Assembly (NCBI GenBank): GCA_022651385.1
Contig: JALCQR010000006.1
Span: 121,460-185,459 of the forward strand
DNA length: 64,000 nucleotides
Direction of reading: 5' to 3'
Origin: Clostridia bacterium
GTDB taxonomy: Bacteria; Bacillota; Clostridia; Lachnospirales; Anaerotignaceae
Positions 35,916 to 45,224 of this stretch are shown piece after piece. The notes under the pieces were generated by a model. The model saw only the letters and a program-made list of their open reading frames with translations. It did not search any database and was not told the origin of the DNA. How positions within the stretch are numbered: the first letter of the stretch is position 1; every line of letters starts with the position of its first letter. Position numbers and translations under genes: made by a program.

Positions 35916-36929
35916 ATGAAAAAGATACTTTTGCTGTTGCTGTCCGTACTTTTGCTTTCCGGATGTGCAGCTAATAATAACGAACTCGCAAGCCAAACAA
36001 CTTTTATACTTGACACCGTTGCTAAAATAACAATATATGATACTGAAAACAAAACCAGCTCGGATGAAAAAAATGAGCTGATAAACAAATGTTTTTCACT
36101 GTGTCAGGATTATGAAAAAATGTTAAGCACTACAATTGAGGGCAGCGATATATGGAAAATCAACCATTCAAACGGCAAGCCTACAGTGGTTTCCGGCGAG
36201 ACAGCCGACTTAATACGTTTAGCTATAAAATACAGTAAACTTTCAGACGGCAGATTTGATATTACTATTGAGCCCGTAAGCTCTCTTTGGGACTTTAAGA
36301 GTGACTCCCCTACGCCTCCTGACGGCAGTGCTATAAGCAAAGCTGTTAATCATGTTGGATATAAAAACATCCATATTGACAAAAACACAGTAACGCTTTC
36401 AGACAGCAAGGCTTCAATAGATTTGGGAGGTATAGCAAAGGGATACATCGGCGATAAGGCCAAGGAATTTCTTGAGCAAAACGGTGTAACAAAATCTATT
36501 ATAGACTTCGGAGGAAACATACTGGTAATAGATAATGACAAAGATAATGACAAAAATGAACCTTTTAAAATAGGCATACAAAAACCTTTTTCAAAAAGCG
36601 GTGAGCTTATAGGTGTGCTTAAAACAACAGATGACTCTATAGTTACATCAGGAACATATGAACGTTATTTTAAATATAATGGAAAATTATATCATCACCT
36701 TCTTGATACGTCCACTGGCTGGCCTGTAGATAACGGACTGTCCGCTGTTACTATAATAGCGCCAAACTCCGCTGATGCCGACGCACTAAGCACTGCTGCA
36801 TTCTGCCTTGGCAAAGATAAGGGCATGAAACTTATCGAATCCATTCCGGACACCGAGGCTGTTTTTATAACAAATGACGGGAAATTAACATATACAGACG
36901 GCATAAAAAATATAGGCGAGTTTAAATAA
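35916..36929 (+). CDS. apbE: FAD:protein FMN transferase lipoprotein
   Basis: ApbE attaches FMN covalently to threonine of target flavoproteins such as RnfG/RnfD and NqrB/C outside the membrane. The 337-residue precursor has a lipobox LLSGC (Cys17), SGRFDITIEPVSSLWDF, IDLGGIAKGYIGDKA, and YHHLLDTSTGWP. Asp and Thr residues of the C-terminal metal site (SADADALSTAAF) are present. No target operon is adjacent. It starts 33 bases after xerD. Confidence 0.94.
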   Translation: MKKILLLLLSVLLLSGCAANNNELASQTTFILDTVAKITIYDTENKTSSDEKNELINKCFSLCQDYEKMLSTTIEGSDIWKINHSNGKPTVVSGETADLIRLAIKYSKLSDGRFDITIEPVSSLWDFKSDSPTPPDGSAISKAVNHVGYKNIHIDKNTVTLSDSKASIDLGGIAKGYIGDKAKEFLEQNGVTKSIIDFGGNILVIDNDKDNDKNEPFKIGIQKPFSKSGELIGVLKTTDDSIVTSGTYERYFKYNGKLYHHLLDTSTGWPVDNGLSAVTIIAPNSADADALSTAAFCLGKDKGMKLIESIPDTEAVFITNDGKLTYTDGIKNIGEFK

Positions 36930-36944
36930 GGAGGGAAAAATCAA

Positions 36945-37715
36945 ATGGTAAACGAACACAGATCTACGTCACGAATACTTGATATTCTTGAAATGCTTGC
37001 TTCAGCAACAAACGGATATACCCTCACTGAAATCGCAAGACAAATTGATGCCCCAAAAAGCAGTATATTTCCAATACTCCATACTATGCTTGAGAGACAT
37101 TATGTATCATTAGACTCAAACAGCGGACGCTATTCAATAGGTGTAAGCACTTTTGCTGTAGGCAGCACATATATGAATTCAAAATCATTGCTCAGTCATT
37201 TGAATGCCGGAATGAACGAGCTTGTGGATGTCTGCAATGAGACATGCTCAATGGGAGTTCTTGACGGTTCCAATGTTCTCTATGTTTCAAAAATAGATTC
37301 TCCGCAGTCTCTGAGGCTTGTAACACGTGTAGGGAAACGTATACCCGCAAATTGCACAGCACTTGGAAAAGCACTATTAAGCAGAAGAAGCTATGATGAG
37401 CTAAAAGAAATTTTTCCTGAGAAAATGTCTGCTTGTACAAAATATTCCATTACTAACTTAGACAAGCTTTACAGCGAAATAGAAAAAGTAGAATTAAATG
37501 GCTTTGCATATGAAAATCAGGAATTTGCAGAACAAATTCTTTGTATTGCTGTTCCGATAAGCCGAAATGGAAATATTGTTGCAGCAATAAGTGTATCAAT
37601 TCCTTCATTCAGATATGATGAGAAAAAACTTGAAATTGTAAAATCCGAGCTTAAAAAGCTAAAGCTTAGGGCAGAGCTTATTTTAAGAAATTATAACGGA
37701 GAAGTTTCTATATAA
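36945..37715 (+). CDS. IclR-family transcriptional regulator
   Basis: The 256-residue protein has an N-terminal winged helix (about 1-70, GYTLTEIARQIDAPKSSIFPI) and the C-terminal effector-binding domain with LVTRVGKRIPANCTALGKAL, as in IclR. It lies 15 bases after apbE and ends the transcript. The genes it controls cannot be deduced; no catabolic genes are adjacent. AGGAGGG precedes the ATG. Confidence 0.92.
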   Translation: MVNEHRSTSRILDILEMLASATNGYTLTEIARQIDAPKSSIFPILHTMLERHYVSLDSNSGRYSIGVSTFAVGSTYMNSKSLLSHLNAGMNELVDVCNETCSMGVLDGSNVLYVSKIDSPQSLRLVTRVGKRIPANCTALGKALLSRRSYDELKEIFPEKMSACTKYSITNLDKLYSEIEKVELNGFAYENQEFAEQILCIAVPISRNGNIVAAISVSIPSFRYDEKKLEIVKSELKKLKLRAELILRNYNGEVSI

Positions 37716-37725
37716 CCAAAAAGCG

Positions 37726-37762
37726 AAAAAGCCTTCTTTAATATTAATAAAGAAGGCTTTTT
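37726..37762 (+). terminator. Rho-independent terminator
   Basis: AAAAAGCCTTCTTTA pairs perfectly with TAAAGAAGGCTTTTT around a 7-base loop. It ends the aroC-side plus-strand genes after iclR. Confidence 0.9.
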
Positions 37763-37800
37763 ATTATAAAAAAGATAACTTTCTATATCAATTTAAAAAT

Positions 37801-38370
37801 TTATTTTGTTCTTTTTATTTTTTTATTATTTCCTGCTGACACATATCTTAAAGCGCCCTCACCGCATCCATCGGATACAACAATAAATGTACCGCTCTTT
37901 TCCAAAAGCAGTTTTTCCATATTACTTACCGCAATTTTAATATTGTTCTTATGAATTTTGTCTATTTCTTTAAAAATACATTTTGCCGTATTTTCGTCAC
38001 TGTCAAAAGCACAGCCAAATTTTCCGGAATAAGCAATACACCATAACCCATTTTTTTGTCTTTCCAAACCGTCACTTGCAGACTCACTTTCAGAAAACGG
38101 ATCACCTATTACTCCTCCTCCGTTCATAGCATCAACATTAACACATAATGAAGCGCCACAAGACAGCACGCTTTTATGCGATAACTCAGTAAGCATCTGA
38201 GCAAGCCGTACATCAATTGCATATACATCTCTGCTTATTCCAAAAATAAAATTTTCAGCCTTTTTCATATAATCTTCTTTTACTACCTCTTTAAATCCGT
38301 TATGACAAATAAAAGCGATTAAACATTCCACTTTATCAGAAGTAACTATATTAATTATATCTGCTTCCAT
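37801..38370 (-). CDS. Uncharacterised protein
   Basis: This 189-residue soluble protein is not recognised. It has no signal or membrane segment. Notable features are SCGASLCVNVDAMNGGGVIG in the middle, the residue run SESESASDG, and FIVVSDGCGEG near the end; the Lys-rich C-terminus is polar. The start has GGGAGG 6 bases upstream. It follows xpt on the same strand, separated by a terminator, so it probably has its own promoter within the short gap or depends on read-through. Confidence 0.6.
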   Translation of the reverse strand: MEADIINIVTSDKVECLIAFICHNGFKEVVKEDYMKKAENFIFGISRDVYAIDVRLAQMLTELSHKSVLSCGASLCVNVDAMNGGGVIGDPFSESESASDGLERQKNGLWCIAYSGKFGCAFDSDENTAKCIFKEIDKIHKNNIKIAVSNMEKLLLEKSGTFIVVSDGCGEGALRYVSAGNNKKIKRTK

Positions 38371-38388
38371 ATTTCGCCTCCCAACGCA

Positions 38389-38423
38389 GAAAAAGATATG
38401 ACAATTTATGTCATATCTTTTTC
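38389..38423 (-). terminator. Rho-independent terminator of xpt
   Basis: AAAAAGATATGACA pairs with TGTCATATCTTTTT around a 5-base loop. It lies 10 bases after the xpt stop. Confidence 0.85.
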
Positions 38424-38432
38424 ATATATGTA

Positions 38433-39014
38433 TCATTTTCTAAAAAAAACTTTGCCTGTTGTCGGGTCCATTTTGTCCACAATTGCCAAAGACTCAACCC
38501 GTATACCGCGCTTTCTTATAATTTCTCCGCCAGGCTGAAAACCTTTTTCGATAGCTATTCCCACACCTATTATGTTTGCTCCGGCATTTTTTGCAATATC
38601 AATAAGCCCTTCAAGGGCACAGCCGTTTGCAAGAAAGTCGTCTATAATCAAAATATTGTCTTCCGGTCTTATATATTTTTTCGATACAATAACATCATAA
38701 ACCTTTTTATGCGTAAACGACTGTACTCTGGTGGTGTATACATCACCCTCTATATTGATGCTCTGGCTTTTTTTAGCAAACACTACAGGCACGCCGAAAT
38801 GCTGCGCTGTAATACATGCAATACCTATGCCAGACGCTTCAATTGTCAGTATTTTGTTAATATTGCAGCCGGCAAAAAGTTTTTTCCATTCTTTACCCAT
38901 TTCATTAAACAAGTCAATATCCATCTGGTGATTAAGAAAGCTATCGACTTTAAGCACATTGCCCTCTTTAACAATGCCGTCTTTCATAATACGTTCTTCA
39001 AGAAGTTTCATCAT
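38433..39014 (-). CDS. xpt: Xanthine phosphoribosyltransferase
   Basis: Xpt converts xanthine and PRPP to XMP in purine salvage. The 193-residue protein has the N-terminal MKLLEERI and [10 protein letters not shown] blocks and the PRPP-binding loop [14 protein letters not shown]. Two consecutive ATG codons follow AAAGGGCGGA and either may start translation. The gene begins 21 bases after ppaC, so no purine riboswitch directly precedes it. Confidence 0.94.
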   Translation of the reverse strand: MMKLLEERIMKDGIVKEGNVLKVDSFLNHQMDIDLFNEMGKEWKKLFAGCNINKILTIEASGIGIACITAQHFGVPVVFAKKSQSINIEGDVYTTRVQSFTHKKVYDVIVSKKYIRPEDNILIIDDFLANGCALEGLIDIAKNAGANIIGVGIAIEKGFQPGGEIIRKRGIRVESLAIVDKMDPTTGKVFFRK

Positions 39015-39035
39015 TCCGCCCTTTCTTTGTTTATC

Positions 39036-40685
39036 TTATTTTGACATTGCAGAAAGGAGCTGAGGTATAAGCTGTTTCTTTCTTGACACCATACCTGGCA
39101 CATATACGGTTTCTCCGTCAGTACATTTTACGCCAAATCCATTTTCAACAACTTCTTTTGCATCCTCACCTTTAAAAAGAAGTGTTGTTGATTCATCAAT
39201 TATATTTGTAAGCATAATAAAGAGCATATTCCTGTCGCCCTTTTTAACAAGTTCTTCCATAAATTTGCTCAGGCTTGGTTTAATATTTTCAAGGTCTGAA
39301 GCATTGAGAGATGTAATCTGTCCAACTCCAAACTTAATGCCGGCTGATTCAAAATTTTTATAATCCGTATAGAATATTTCCTCTGGTGTCTTTGATGAAA
39401 GATCACTTCCTGCCTTAAACATTTCCTGTGCGTATTCCTCAGGTACAATTCCTGCTATTTTAGCAAGATTTTCAACTGCTTCTCTATCCTGCGGCGTACA
39501 TGTAGGAGAACGGAACATAAGTGTATCTGACAATATAGCTGAACACATGAGTCCGGCCATTGCTTTATCTATTTCAACACCGTTCTCACAATACATTTGG
39601 TAAACAATAGTGCTCGTGCATCCCACAGGCTGATTTCTGAAATAAATAGGGTTAATTGTTTCAATACTTCCCAGTTTATGATGGTCAATTATTTCCAGTA
39701 TTTCTGCCGTTTCAATACCATCTATTGCTTGGCTTATTTCATTATGGTCAACAAGCACAATTTTCTTTTTGTCTACATCAAGAAGCATGCCTTTTGATAT
39801 CTGTCCGACATACACGCCCTTTGAATCAACAACAGGGAAATATCTGTGTCTTGACTGAGCCATTTTTTCTTTAACATCATTTACAAAGTCGTTTATTGAA
39901 AAAACAAGTACATTTTCTCTTGACATAAAATGATTAATAGGCATACTTTTTCCTATAAGCCTTGCAATTGTAAATGAGTCATAAGGCGATGAAATTATAA
40001 TACAGCCTTTCTGTTCAGCTTTATTTTTTATGATTGGCGAAATCGTAAAGTTAGAGCCCAATACAATACACTTTACACCCTTTTCAATTGCAAAATCCTG
40101 AGCATCATATCTGTCGCCCAAAATTATAAGGTCGCCCTCAGAAAGGTATTCATCCATTTTATTTACAGAATATGCTCCGATATATGCTTTTCCGTTTGTA
40201 AATACGCCTTCGTCATTGCCTGCAAGTACTTTGCCGTCAAGAGTTGCAACGATGTTTTTATACGGTGTTTCAGCCTTAGAAAGAATTGAGTTATCATACA
40301 CATTAACATCTGCTTTTACTACATCGCCAACTGAAATAATGCCGTCAATAGTGCCGTTGTCTTTCGTAACTACAAGCGTAACAGCTTCCTCATCCCTCAT
40401 TTTTTCATAAGCATCTCTTAAAGACATATCAGCTTTAACGCCTTTAATATTCCTAATTTCGAGATCGCTTACTCTTGGTCTTAAATCATCAATATATCCG
40501 GGAGCTTCAACACCAAATTTGTTTAGCACAAATTCTGTCTCTTTGCTGACTTCGCCAGCCCTTTTTGGAATATATGTCTTATCAGATATTTTATTTTTAA
40601 GATTTGCATACGCAATAGCTGAGCAAATAGAATCAGTATCAGGACTCTTATGACCCGAAATAAAAATTTCACTTATTTTTTTCAC
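39036..40685 (-). CDS. ppaC: Manganese-dependent inorganic pyrophosphatase with CBS/DRTGG regulatory insert
   Basis: PpaC hydrolyses pyrophosphate; its DHH family core has GHKSPDTDSI near the start, VDHNEI and DHHKLGS, and a DHHA2 C-terminal domain. Between residues about 70 and 305 lies the nucleotide-controlled insert with two CBS domains (ENVLVFSINDFV, SRHRYFPVVDSKG) and a DRTGG domain, as in clostridial CBS-PPases. The GTG start follows ACAGGGG by 8 bases; an earlier ATG overlaps that site. Coupling to xpt is sensible, since phosphoribosyl transfer releases pyrophosphate. Confidence 0.94.
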   Translation of the reverse strand: MKKISEIFISGHKSPDTDSICSAIAYANLKNKISDKTYIPKRAGEVSKETEFVLNKFGVEAPGYIDDLRPRVSDLEIRNIKGVKADMSLRDAYEKMRDEEAVTLVVTKDNGTIDGIISVGDVVKADVNVYDNSILSKAETPYKNIVATLDGKVLAGNDEGVFTNGKAYIGAYSVNKMDEYLSEGDLIILGDRYDAQDFAIEKGVKCIVLGSNFTISPIIKNKAEQKGCIIISSPYDSFTIARLIGKSMPINHFMSRENVLVFSINDFVNDVKEKMAQSRHRYFPVVDSKGVYVGQISKGMLLDVDKKKIVLVDHNEISQAIDGIETAEILEIIDHHKLGSIETINPIYFRNQPVGCTSTIVYQMYCENGVEIDKAMAGLMCSAILSDTLMFRSPTCTPQDREAVENLAKIAGIVPEEYAQEMFKAGSDLSSKTPEEIFYTDYKNFESAGIKFGVGQITSLNASDLENIKPSLSKFMEELVKKGDRNMLFIMLTNIIDESTTLLFKGEDAKEVVENGFGVKCTDGETVYVPGMVSRKKQLIPQLLSAMSK

Positions 40686-41046
40686 TTTTAAAACCCCTGT
40701 CATGTTTTATTTTGCCATACACTCGACAATATTTTTTATTACCAATATTTTAAAACAAAAAGTAATAAAAGTCTATAAAATAGATATTTTTTTTAAATAA
40801 ACATGGTAAAAAAACAGTATGCGTGTATCACAAAATATACATATATTATTGTAAAATATTATATTAATGTATTTATATTATTTCTAAGTGTATTAATAAT
40901 TATTACTTATTTACATTTTATTACAGTATATCTTTTTAAATTATTAAATTTAAAGATATAAATTAATACATAAAACTTTTGCCATTTTTATAAAAAAACG
41001 CCCATTTGAGGACGTCTTTTTAAATACATTTTATGTTATTACTATT
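40686..41046. other. AT-rich intergenic region
   Basis: These 361 bases between ppaC and the PAP2 gene are over 80 percent A+T. Apart from the terminator at 40993-41024 and the likely ppaC promoter near the left end, I see no gene, RNA or repeat. Confidence 0.6.
40993..41024 (-). terminator. Rho-independent terminator
   Basis: On the minus strand AAAGACGTCC pairs with GGGCGTTTTT (two G-U pairs), followed by a T-run. It lies 23 bases after the PAP2 phosphatase gene. Confidence 0.75.
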
Positions 41047-41586
41047 TTAAACTACATGTTTTTTCCAAGCATGACTGGAAATCTCTGCAACTTTGTAACC
41101 TATGTATCCCATAACAATCCCAATCATCATACCACCGAGTACGTCTGTAGGATAATGTACATAAAGGTAAAGCCTTGAAAAGGCAATAAGTACCGAAAGA
41201 ACAAGAGCCGGTTTCCAAAGCCATTTATGGCTGAAGAACAAAGCAGATACCGATGCAAAAGAGGCAGCCGTGTGTCCTGAAGGAAATGAAAAATCGGTCG
41301 GACGCGCAATGAGAAGTTTTACTGCCGTATTTATATCATAAGGTCTGATTCGGGCAACAAACGGTTTTAAAAACATATTGCAGACAATTAAATCAAGCAC
41401 AAGTGCACACAGCACTGCTATTCCTGTTTTTCTGTAGTTCTTACTTATAATAAGAGCAACAGCTAATGAAATCCAAATCATACCCTTATTGCCAAGGCTT
41501 GTAATAACCGGCATAATTATATCTAAAATACCATTATGGCAATGGTAGTATATAAAATCCAAAATAGAAAAATCAAATGATAACAT
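41047..41586 (-). CDS. PAP2-family membrane phosphatase
   Basis: The 179-residue protein has the three PAP2 motifs: KPFVARIRP, FPSGHTAAS and SRLYLYVHYPTDVLGG. Several membrane helices place the active site outside the membrane face. It is distinct from the PAP2 protein at 3878, which has a more divergent second motif. Undecaprenyl-pyrophosphate recycling is the most likely role. Single gene. Confidence 0.88.
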   Translation of the reverse strand: MLSFDFSILDFIYYHCHNGILDIIMPVITSLGNKGMIWISLAVALIISKNYRKTGIAVLCALVLDLIVCNMFLKPFVARIRPYDINTAVKLLIARPTDFSFPSGHTAASFASVSALFFSHKWLWKPALVLSVLIAFSRLYLYVHYPTDVLGGMMIGIVMGYIGYKVAEISSHAWKKHVV

Positions 41587-41760
41587 AAAAATGCTCCTAA
41601 CATTTATTTTTTCATTATATTTCTGTACAAAAAAAGTATGTTTGTCAGCAAATAAATAAACTAATATTCAAGCTTATGCATAACAAAGCATTACACTCAT
41701 ATTGTTTCCCATGATAAACTGCTTTAATTTGAATAAGTTTATTATTACAAATTTAAACTT

Positions 41761-42762
41761 CTATAAAATATGTTCAATCTTGTAAATTTCCATAAGCTTC
41801 TTTCCCACTTTGGATATACTTCTTCCCTGAGCAACTTGCTCACCTGCTATAGTAACATCTGGAAGTTGTCCATTAAGGACACACTTTGACTTCTCTGCAA
41901 AAGAGTTTAAGTCACTTGCTTTATATATGTTGATGCCATTTTTGAGCCATCCGTTATAGACTGGAATATTCCGTACGATTGTAGGAATCCCACAGGCAAG
42001 AGCTTCCAATACAACAATGCCTTCTGTTTCTTCCGTTGACATAAAGTCAAACAAATCACAGCCGCAATATGCGTCCCTAAGTTCACTTTGTTCCACATAT
42101 CCGGGAAAACATAAATTTTCAGGTGCATTTTTTATGGCACTGCTAATTTTTTTCGGTACAAGATTTAGATTTGTATACCCAAACCAAAAAAATTTTACTT
42201 GCGGCATTTTTCGCGCCAGTTCTATAAAATCCAAGATTCCTTTTCGTTCTATGTAATGCCCAACTGACATAACGACTTTTTCATCCGGATTAAGTCCGTA
42301 TTTTAATCTAAATGCCATTCGGCGCTCATTACTTGGCTTAAAAAAATCCGTGTCAACACCATTAGAAAGGCTGTAAATAGGTTTTTTAATTCCATAACTT
42401 TTCAATATTTTTTTTGAATACTCAGTCGGCGTAATAATAACATCGCCATTTTCATAGCAGCGTTTTATCCATCTCTTAAAAAATGGAGCCAAAAAATTTG
42501 AACATTTAAAAGAACTTCTAAAGTCTTCCATTGTGGAATGTCCGTAATATACTATTTTTTTCTTTTTAAGGCGTGCAATAAGGCTGGCTGCAAGCGAATC
42601 AGGAAAAATTGTGTTGATATGTACTACTCCCACAGAATCTGACCAATGTGTTGTGGTTTTAATGCCTATACACTCAAGCATTTCTTTCTGATGCAGTATT
42701 GCCTGCCCAACTCCACTCCTTCTTATCAGTGAAAAACTACCTGAATATAAATTGACTTGCAA
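41761..42762 (-). CDS. GT4-family glycosyltransferase, probably glycolipid synthase
   Basis: The 333-residue GT-B enzyme has YSLSNGVDTDFFKP, VVMSVGHYIERKGILDFIEL and the donor-binding EETEGIVVLEALACGIP typical of GT4. In clostridia such genes adjacent to a VTT membrane protein often encode diacylglycerol glucosyltransferases; that function is inference. The neighbouring VTT gene lies 12 bases upstream, making a two-gene operon. Confidence 0.85.
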   Translation of the reverse strand: MQVNLYSGSFSLIRRSGVGQAILHQKEMLECIGIKTTTHWSDSVGVVHINTIFPDSLAASLIARLKKKKIVYYGHSTMEDFRSSFKCSNFLAPFFKRWIKRCYENGDVIITPTEYSKKILKSYGIKKPIYSLSNGVDTDFFKPSNERRMAFRLKYGLNPDEKVVMSVGHYIERKGILDFIELARKMPQVKFFWFGYTNLNLVPKKISSAIKNAPENLCFPGYVEQSELRDAYCGCDLFDFMSTEETEGIVVLEALACGIPTIVRNIPVYNGWLKNGINIYKASDLNSFAEKSKCVLNGQLPDVTIAGEQVAQGRSISKVGKKLMEIYKIEHIL

Positions 42763-42774
42763 TATTGTTCCTCC

Positions 42775-43371
42775 TTAGTGAATAAACGTTATAATGTGTT
42801 TTAATCCCGTATACAGAAAAAGACTGTACGATGCAATGGCAAAAGGCTTGCCCAAAAGTATAATCGCTATAAATTTCTTCCAGTTCATCTGAGTAGTTCC
42901 GGCAAGATAACAGAGAAAATCATCAGGTGCTATAGGTATAAAAATCGCAATTGCAAACCACTTGTTAAATTTGCTTCCCTCTCCAGTCCACTTTTCGTAT
43001 TTTTTAATGGTTTTTTCATTAAAAAGTGAGTAAAGAATAGGTTTTCCGCAATTTCTTGCTATGAAAAAAGCTGCAATAGAACCGATACATATGCCTATGT
43101 AGTTATATAGCAAACCTACCCAAGGCCCAAACAGCAGAACTCCTCCAAGACAGCTAAGTCCTCCCGGAAGAATAGGAAGAACAACCTGAACGACTTGAAA
43201 AACAATAAAAATCAGAGCACTGGCTACTCCAAAACCCATTATGTATGTCTGCAACTCCGTCTGTGAGGTAAAAAGCTGCTTGTGGTAGGCATATAAAGAA
43301 AATATTATACAGGCAGCAAGACTTAGAAATGAAAAAGCTGTAAACACTTTGCTTGTTATGTTTCCTGACAT
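42775..43371 (-). CDS. VTT-domain (TVP38/TMEM64) membrane protein
   Basis: This 198-residue protein has six or so hydrophobic helices and the VTT block ILPGGLSCLGGVLLFGPWVG with FIPIAPDDFLCYLAGT. It precedes the GT4 gene and likely helps distribute its lipid product between membrane leaflets, by analogy with DedA-superfamily scramblases. AGGAGGTGCC lies before the ATG. Confidence 0.85.
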   Translation of the reverse strand: MSGNITSKVFTAFSFLSLAACIIFSLYAYHKQLFTSQTELQTYIMGFGVASALIFIVFQVVQVVLPILPGGLSCLGGVLLFGPWVGLLYNYIGICIGSIAAFFIARNCGKPILYSLFNEKTIKKYEKWTGEGSKFNKWFAIAIFIPIAPDDFLCYLAGTTQMNWKKFIAIILLGKPFAIASYSLFLYTGLKHIITFIH

Positions 43372-43659
43372 ATGGGCACCTCCTGATGCTTGAGCTGTGT
43401 ATTTAAAATGGTATTAATAGATGCCGCAACAATCGTTTAGCAGCCTTTATATATAGCTCAATAAATATGACGATTTGACTTTATATTTTTCGTCAAATTT
43501 TGCCTATTAAATATTTCCATTTTAATTCATCTTATCTTTTTACTTAAATTCAACAAAAATAACCGTCAATCTTCCGGCACAAAACCAGTATAGACAGACG
43601 GATTAAACTAAATATATATAAAAGTTAAACTAAAAATAAACTAAAATGAAAAAATAATG

Positions 43660-44520
43660 TCATTTTAAAATCATTGCCAATGTTCCTATTACAATCATAA
43701 TTAGACCAACAGCAGCTTTCTTGGACAGTTTTTCTTTAAATACAATATAAGAAAATAAAATTGCAATTAAAATACTGAGCTTATCAATCGGAACTACCAC
43801 ACTGGCAAGGCCGTCTTTCAGCGCTTTGTAATAGCAAAGCCATGAGGCGCCTGTTGCAAATCCGGAAAGACAAATAAAACTTAACTCATTCTTTGGCACA
43901 GTTTTAATTGTATTCCATTTTCCAGTTGCAAAAACCACAATCCACGCCATAATTAAAACTACAATTGTGCGAATTGCAGTGCCGAGGTTTGATTCAATAC
44001 CGCTTATACCGATTTTGGCCAGTATTGCCGTTAAACTTGCAAAAAAAGCAGACAAAAGAGCATATATAAGCCAACCATTATTTTGATTATTATCAGTTAC
44101 GTCTTTTCTTTGTACCATAAGATATGTACCGGCACCAATAAGCACTATGCCTACAGCCTTTATAATGCTTATACTTTCTCTAAGAAATATTACGGCAAGC
44201 AATATTGTTAATATCGTGCTGGATTTATCAATAGGCACTATTTTATTTATATTTCCAAGCTGTAGAGCTTTAAAATAGCAGAGCCATGAAGCACCTGTTG
44301 CAATGCCTGATAAAATAAGGAACACGAGAGTTTTTATACTAATATTAAAAAGAGTGTTTTGCGAGCCTACAACAAATACCATAAACCACGAAAACAAAAG
44401 CACAATAACAGTACGAATTGCAGTAGCAACATTAGAATCCGTCTTTTTTATTCCGCATTTTGCAAGAATTGACGTAATGCCAGCAAAAAAAGCAGAACCA
44501 AAAGCGTATGCTATCCACAT
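43660..44520 (-). CDS. EamA-family (DMT) transporter with near-identical halves
   Basis: The 286-residue protein has ten membrane helices formed by two repeated halves. Each half contains GASWLCY(F/Y)KAL, VPIDK and AIRT(V/I)(I/V)VL, a stronger internal repeat than usual for the family. EamA proteins export small metabolites; substrate unknown. The ATG used is the first that begins a helix; the 29 in-frame codons upstream overlap the response regulator gene and its AAGGAGTG site. It follows that gene by 16 bases. Confidence 0.85.
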   Translation of the reverse strand: MWIAYAFGSAFFAGITSILAKCGIKKTDSNVATAIRTVIVLLFSWFMVFVVGSQNTLFNISIKTLVFLILSGIATGASWLCYFKALQLGNINKIVPIDKSSTILTILLAVIFLRESISIIKAVGIVLIGAGTYLMVQRKDVTDNNQNNGWLIYALLSAFFASLTAILAKIGISGIESNLGTAIRTIVVLIMAWIVVFATGKWNTIKTVPKNELSFICLSGFATGASWLCYYKALKDGLASVVVPIDKLSILIAILFSYIVFKEKLSKKAAVGLIMIVIGTLAMILK

Positions 44521-44536
44521 TTCAATTTCACACTCC

Positions 44537-45223
44537 TTATGCCTTAAATCTATACCCTGCACCCCATACTGTTTGAATATAACGCGGATTGCTTGGGTCA
44601 TCTTCAATCTTCTCTCTCAGACGATTAATGTGAACAGCCACAGTTGCATTGTCACCCATGGCATCCATTCCCCAAATTTGTTCATACAATGTTTCCTTGC
44701 TGAAAACAATATCAGCATTAAGCATAAGGAACAGCAGAAGTTCATATTCCTTGTTCTTTAAATCCCGTTCCTCTTCATTAACATATACCCGGTGTGTATT
44801 AGTATTGACACAAATAGCACCTATACTGATTTCAGGCTTTGGAGTCCCTTTTTGTTTTAAACGGTCATACTGGGCCAGATGTGCTTTTACACGCGCTACC
44901 AAAACACTTGGCGAAAAAGGCTTAACTATATAGTCGTCGGCTCCCAGTCCCAAGCCGCAAATCTTATCAATATCTTCCCGCCTTGCCGTAATCATCAGTA
45001 TAGGAATATCCAATTTTTCCCGAAGTTTTCTGCAAACAGTAAATCCGTCGATACTTGGCAGCATTAAATCAAGCATAATTAAATCAAAATTGCCGTTTAA
45101 TGCTTTTTTCAACCCCTGTAATCCGTCCTCACAAATTTCTATTTCAAAATTTTCTATTTCCAAATAGTCCCGCTCAATAGCCGCTATAGCATAATCATCT
45201 TCAATAATTAAAATTCTCTTCAC
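44537..45223 (-). CDS. OmpR-family response regulator
   Basis: The 228-residue protein has a receiver domain with acidic pocket IEDD, phosphorylated Asp52 (LIMLDLMLP) and Lys in DYIVKPFSP, then a winged-helix domain with TVAVHINRLREKIEDDP and WGAGYRF. It follows the sensor kinase gene by one base, so it is its cognate partner. The downstream EamA transporter gene is a likely target or co-operonic effector. Confidence 0.94.
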   Translation of the reverse strand: MKRILIIEDDYAIAAIERDYLEIENFEIEICEDGLQGLKKALNGNFDLIMLDLMLPSIDGFTVCRKLREKLDIPILMITARREDIDKICGLGLGADDYIVKPFSPSVLVARVKAHLAQYDRLKQKGTPKPEISIGAICVNTNTHRVYVNEEERDLKNKEYELLLFLMLNADIVFSKETLYEQIWGMDAMGDNATVAVHINRLREKIEDDPSNPRYIQTVWGAGYRFKA

Positions 45224-45224
45224 A

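Noticed and set aside
39015..39035. Purine riboswitch before xpt
   Set aside because: Only 21 bases separate ppaC and xpt, too short for a riboswitch; expression must come from the ppaC side.
40704..40990. Hidden gene or RNA in the AT-rich gap before ppaC
   Set aside because: The stretch is over 80 percent A+T with no ORF carrying a ribosome-binding site and no long stem other than the terminator.
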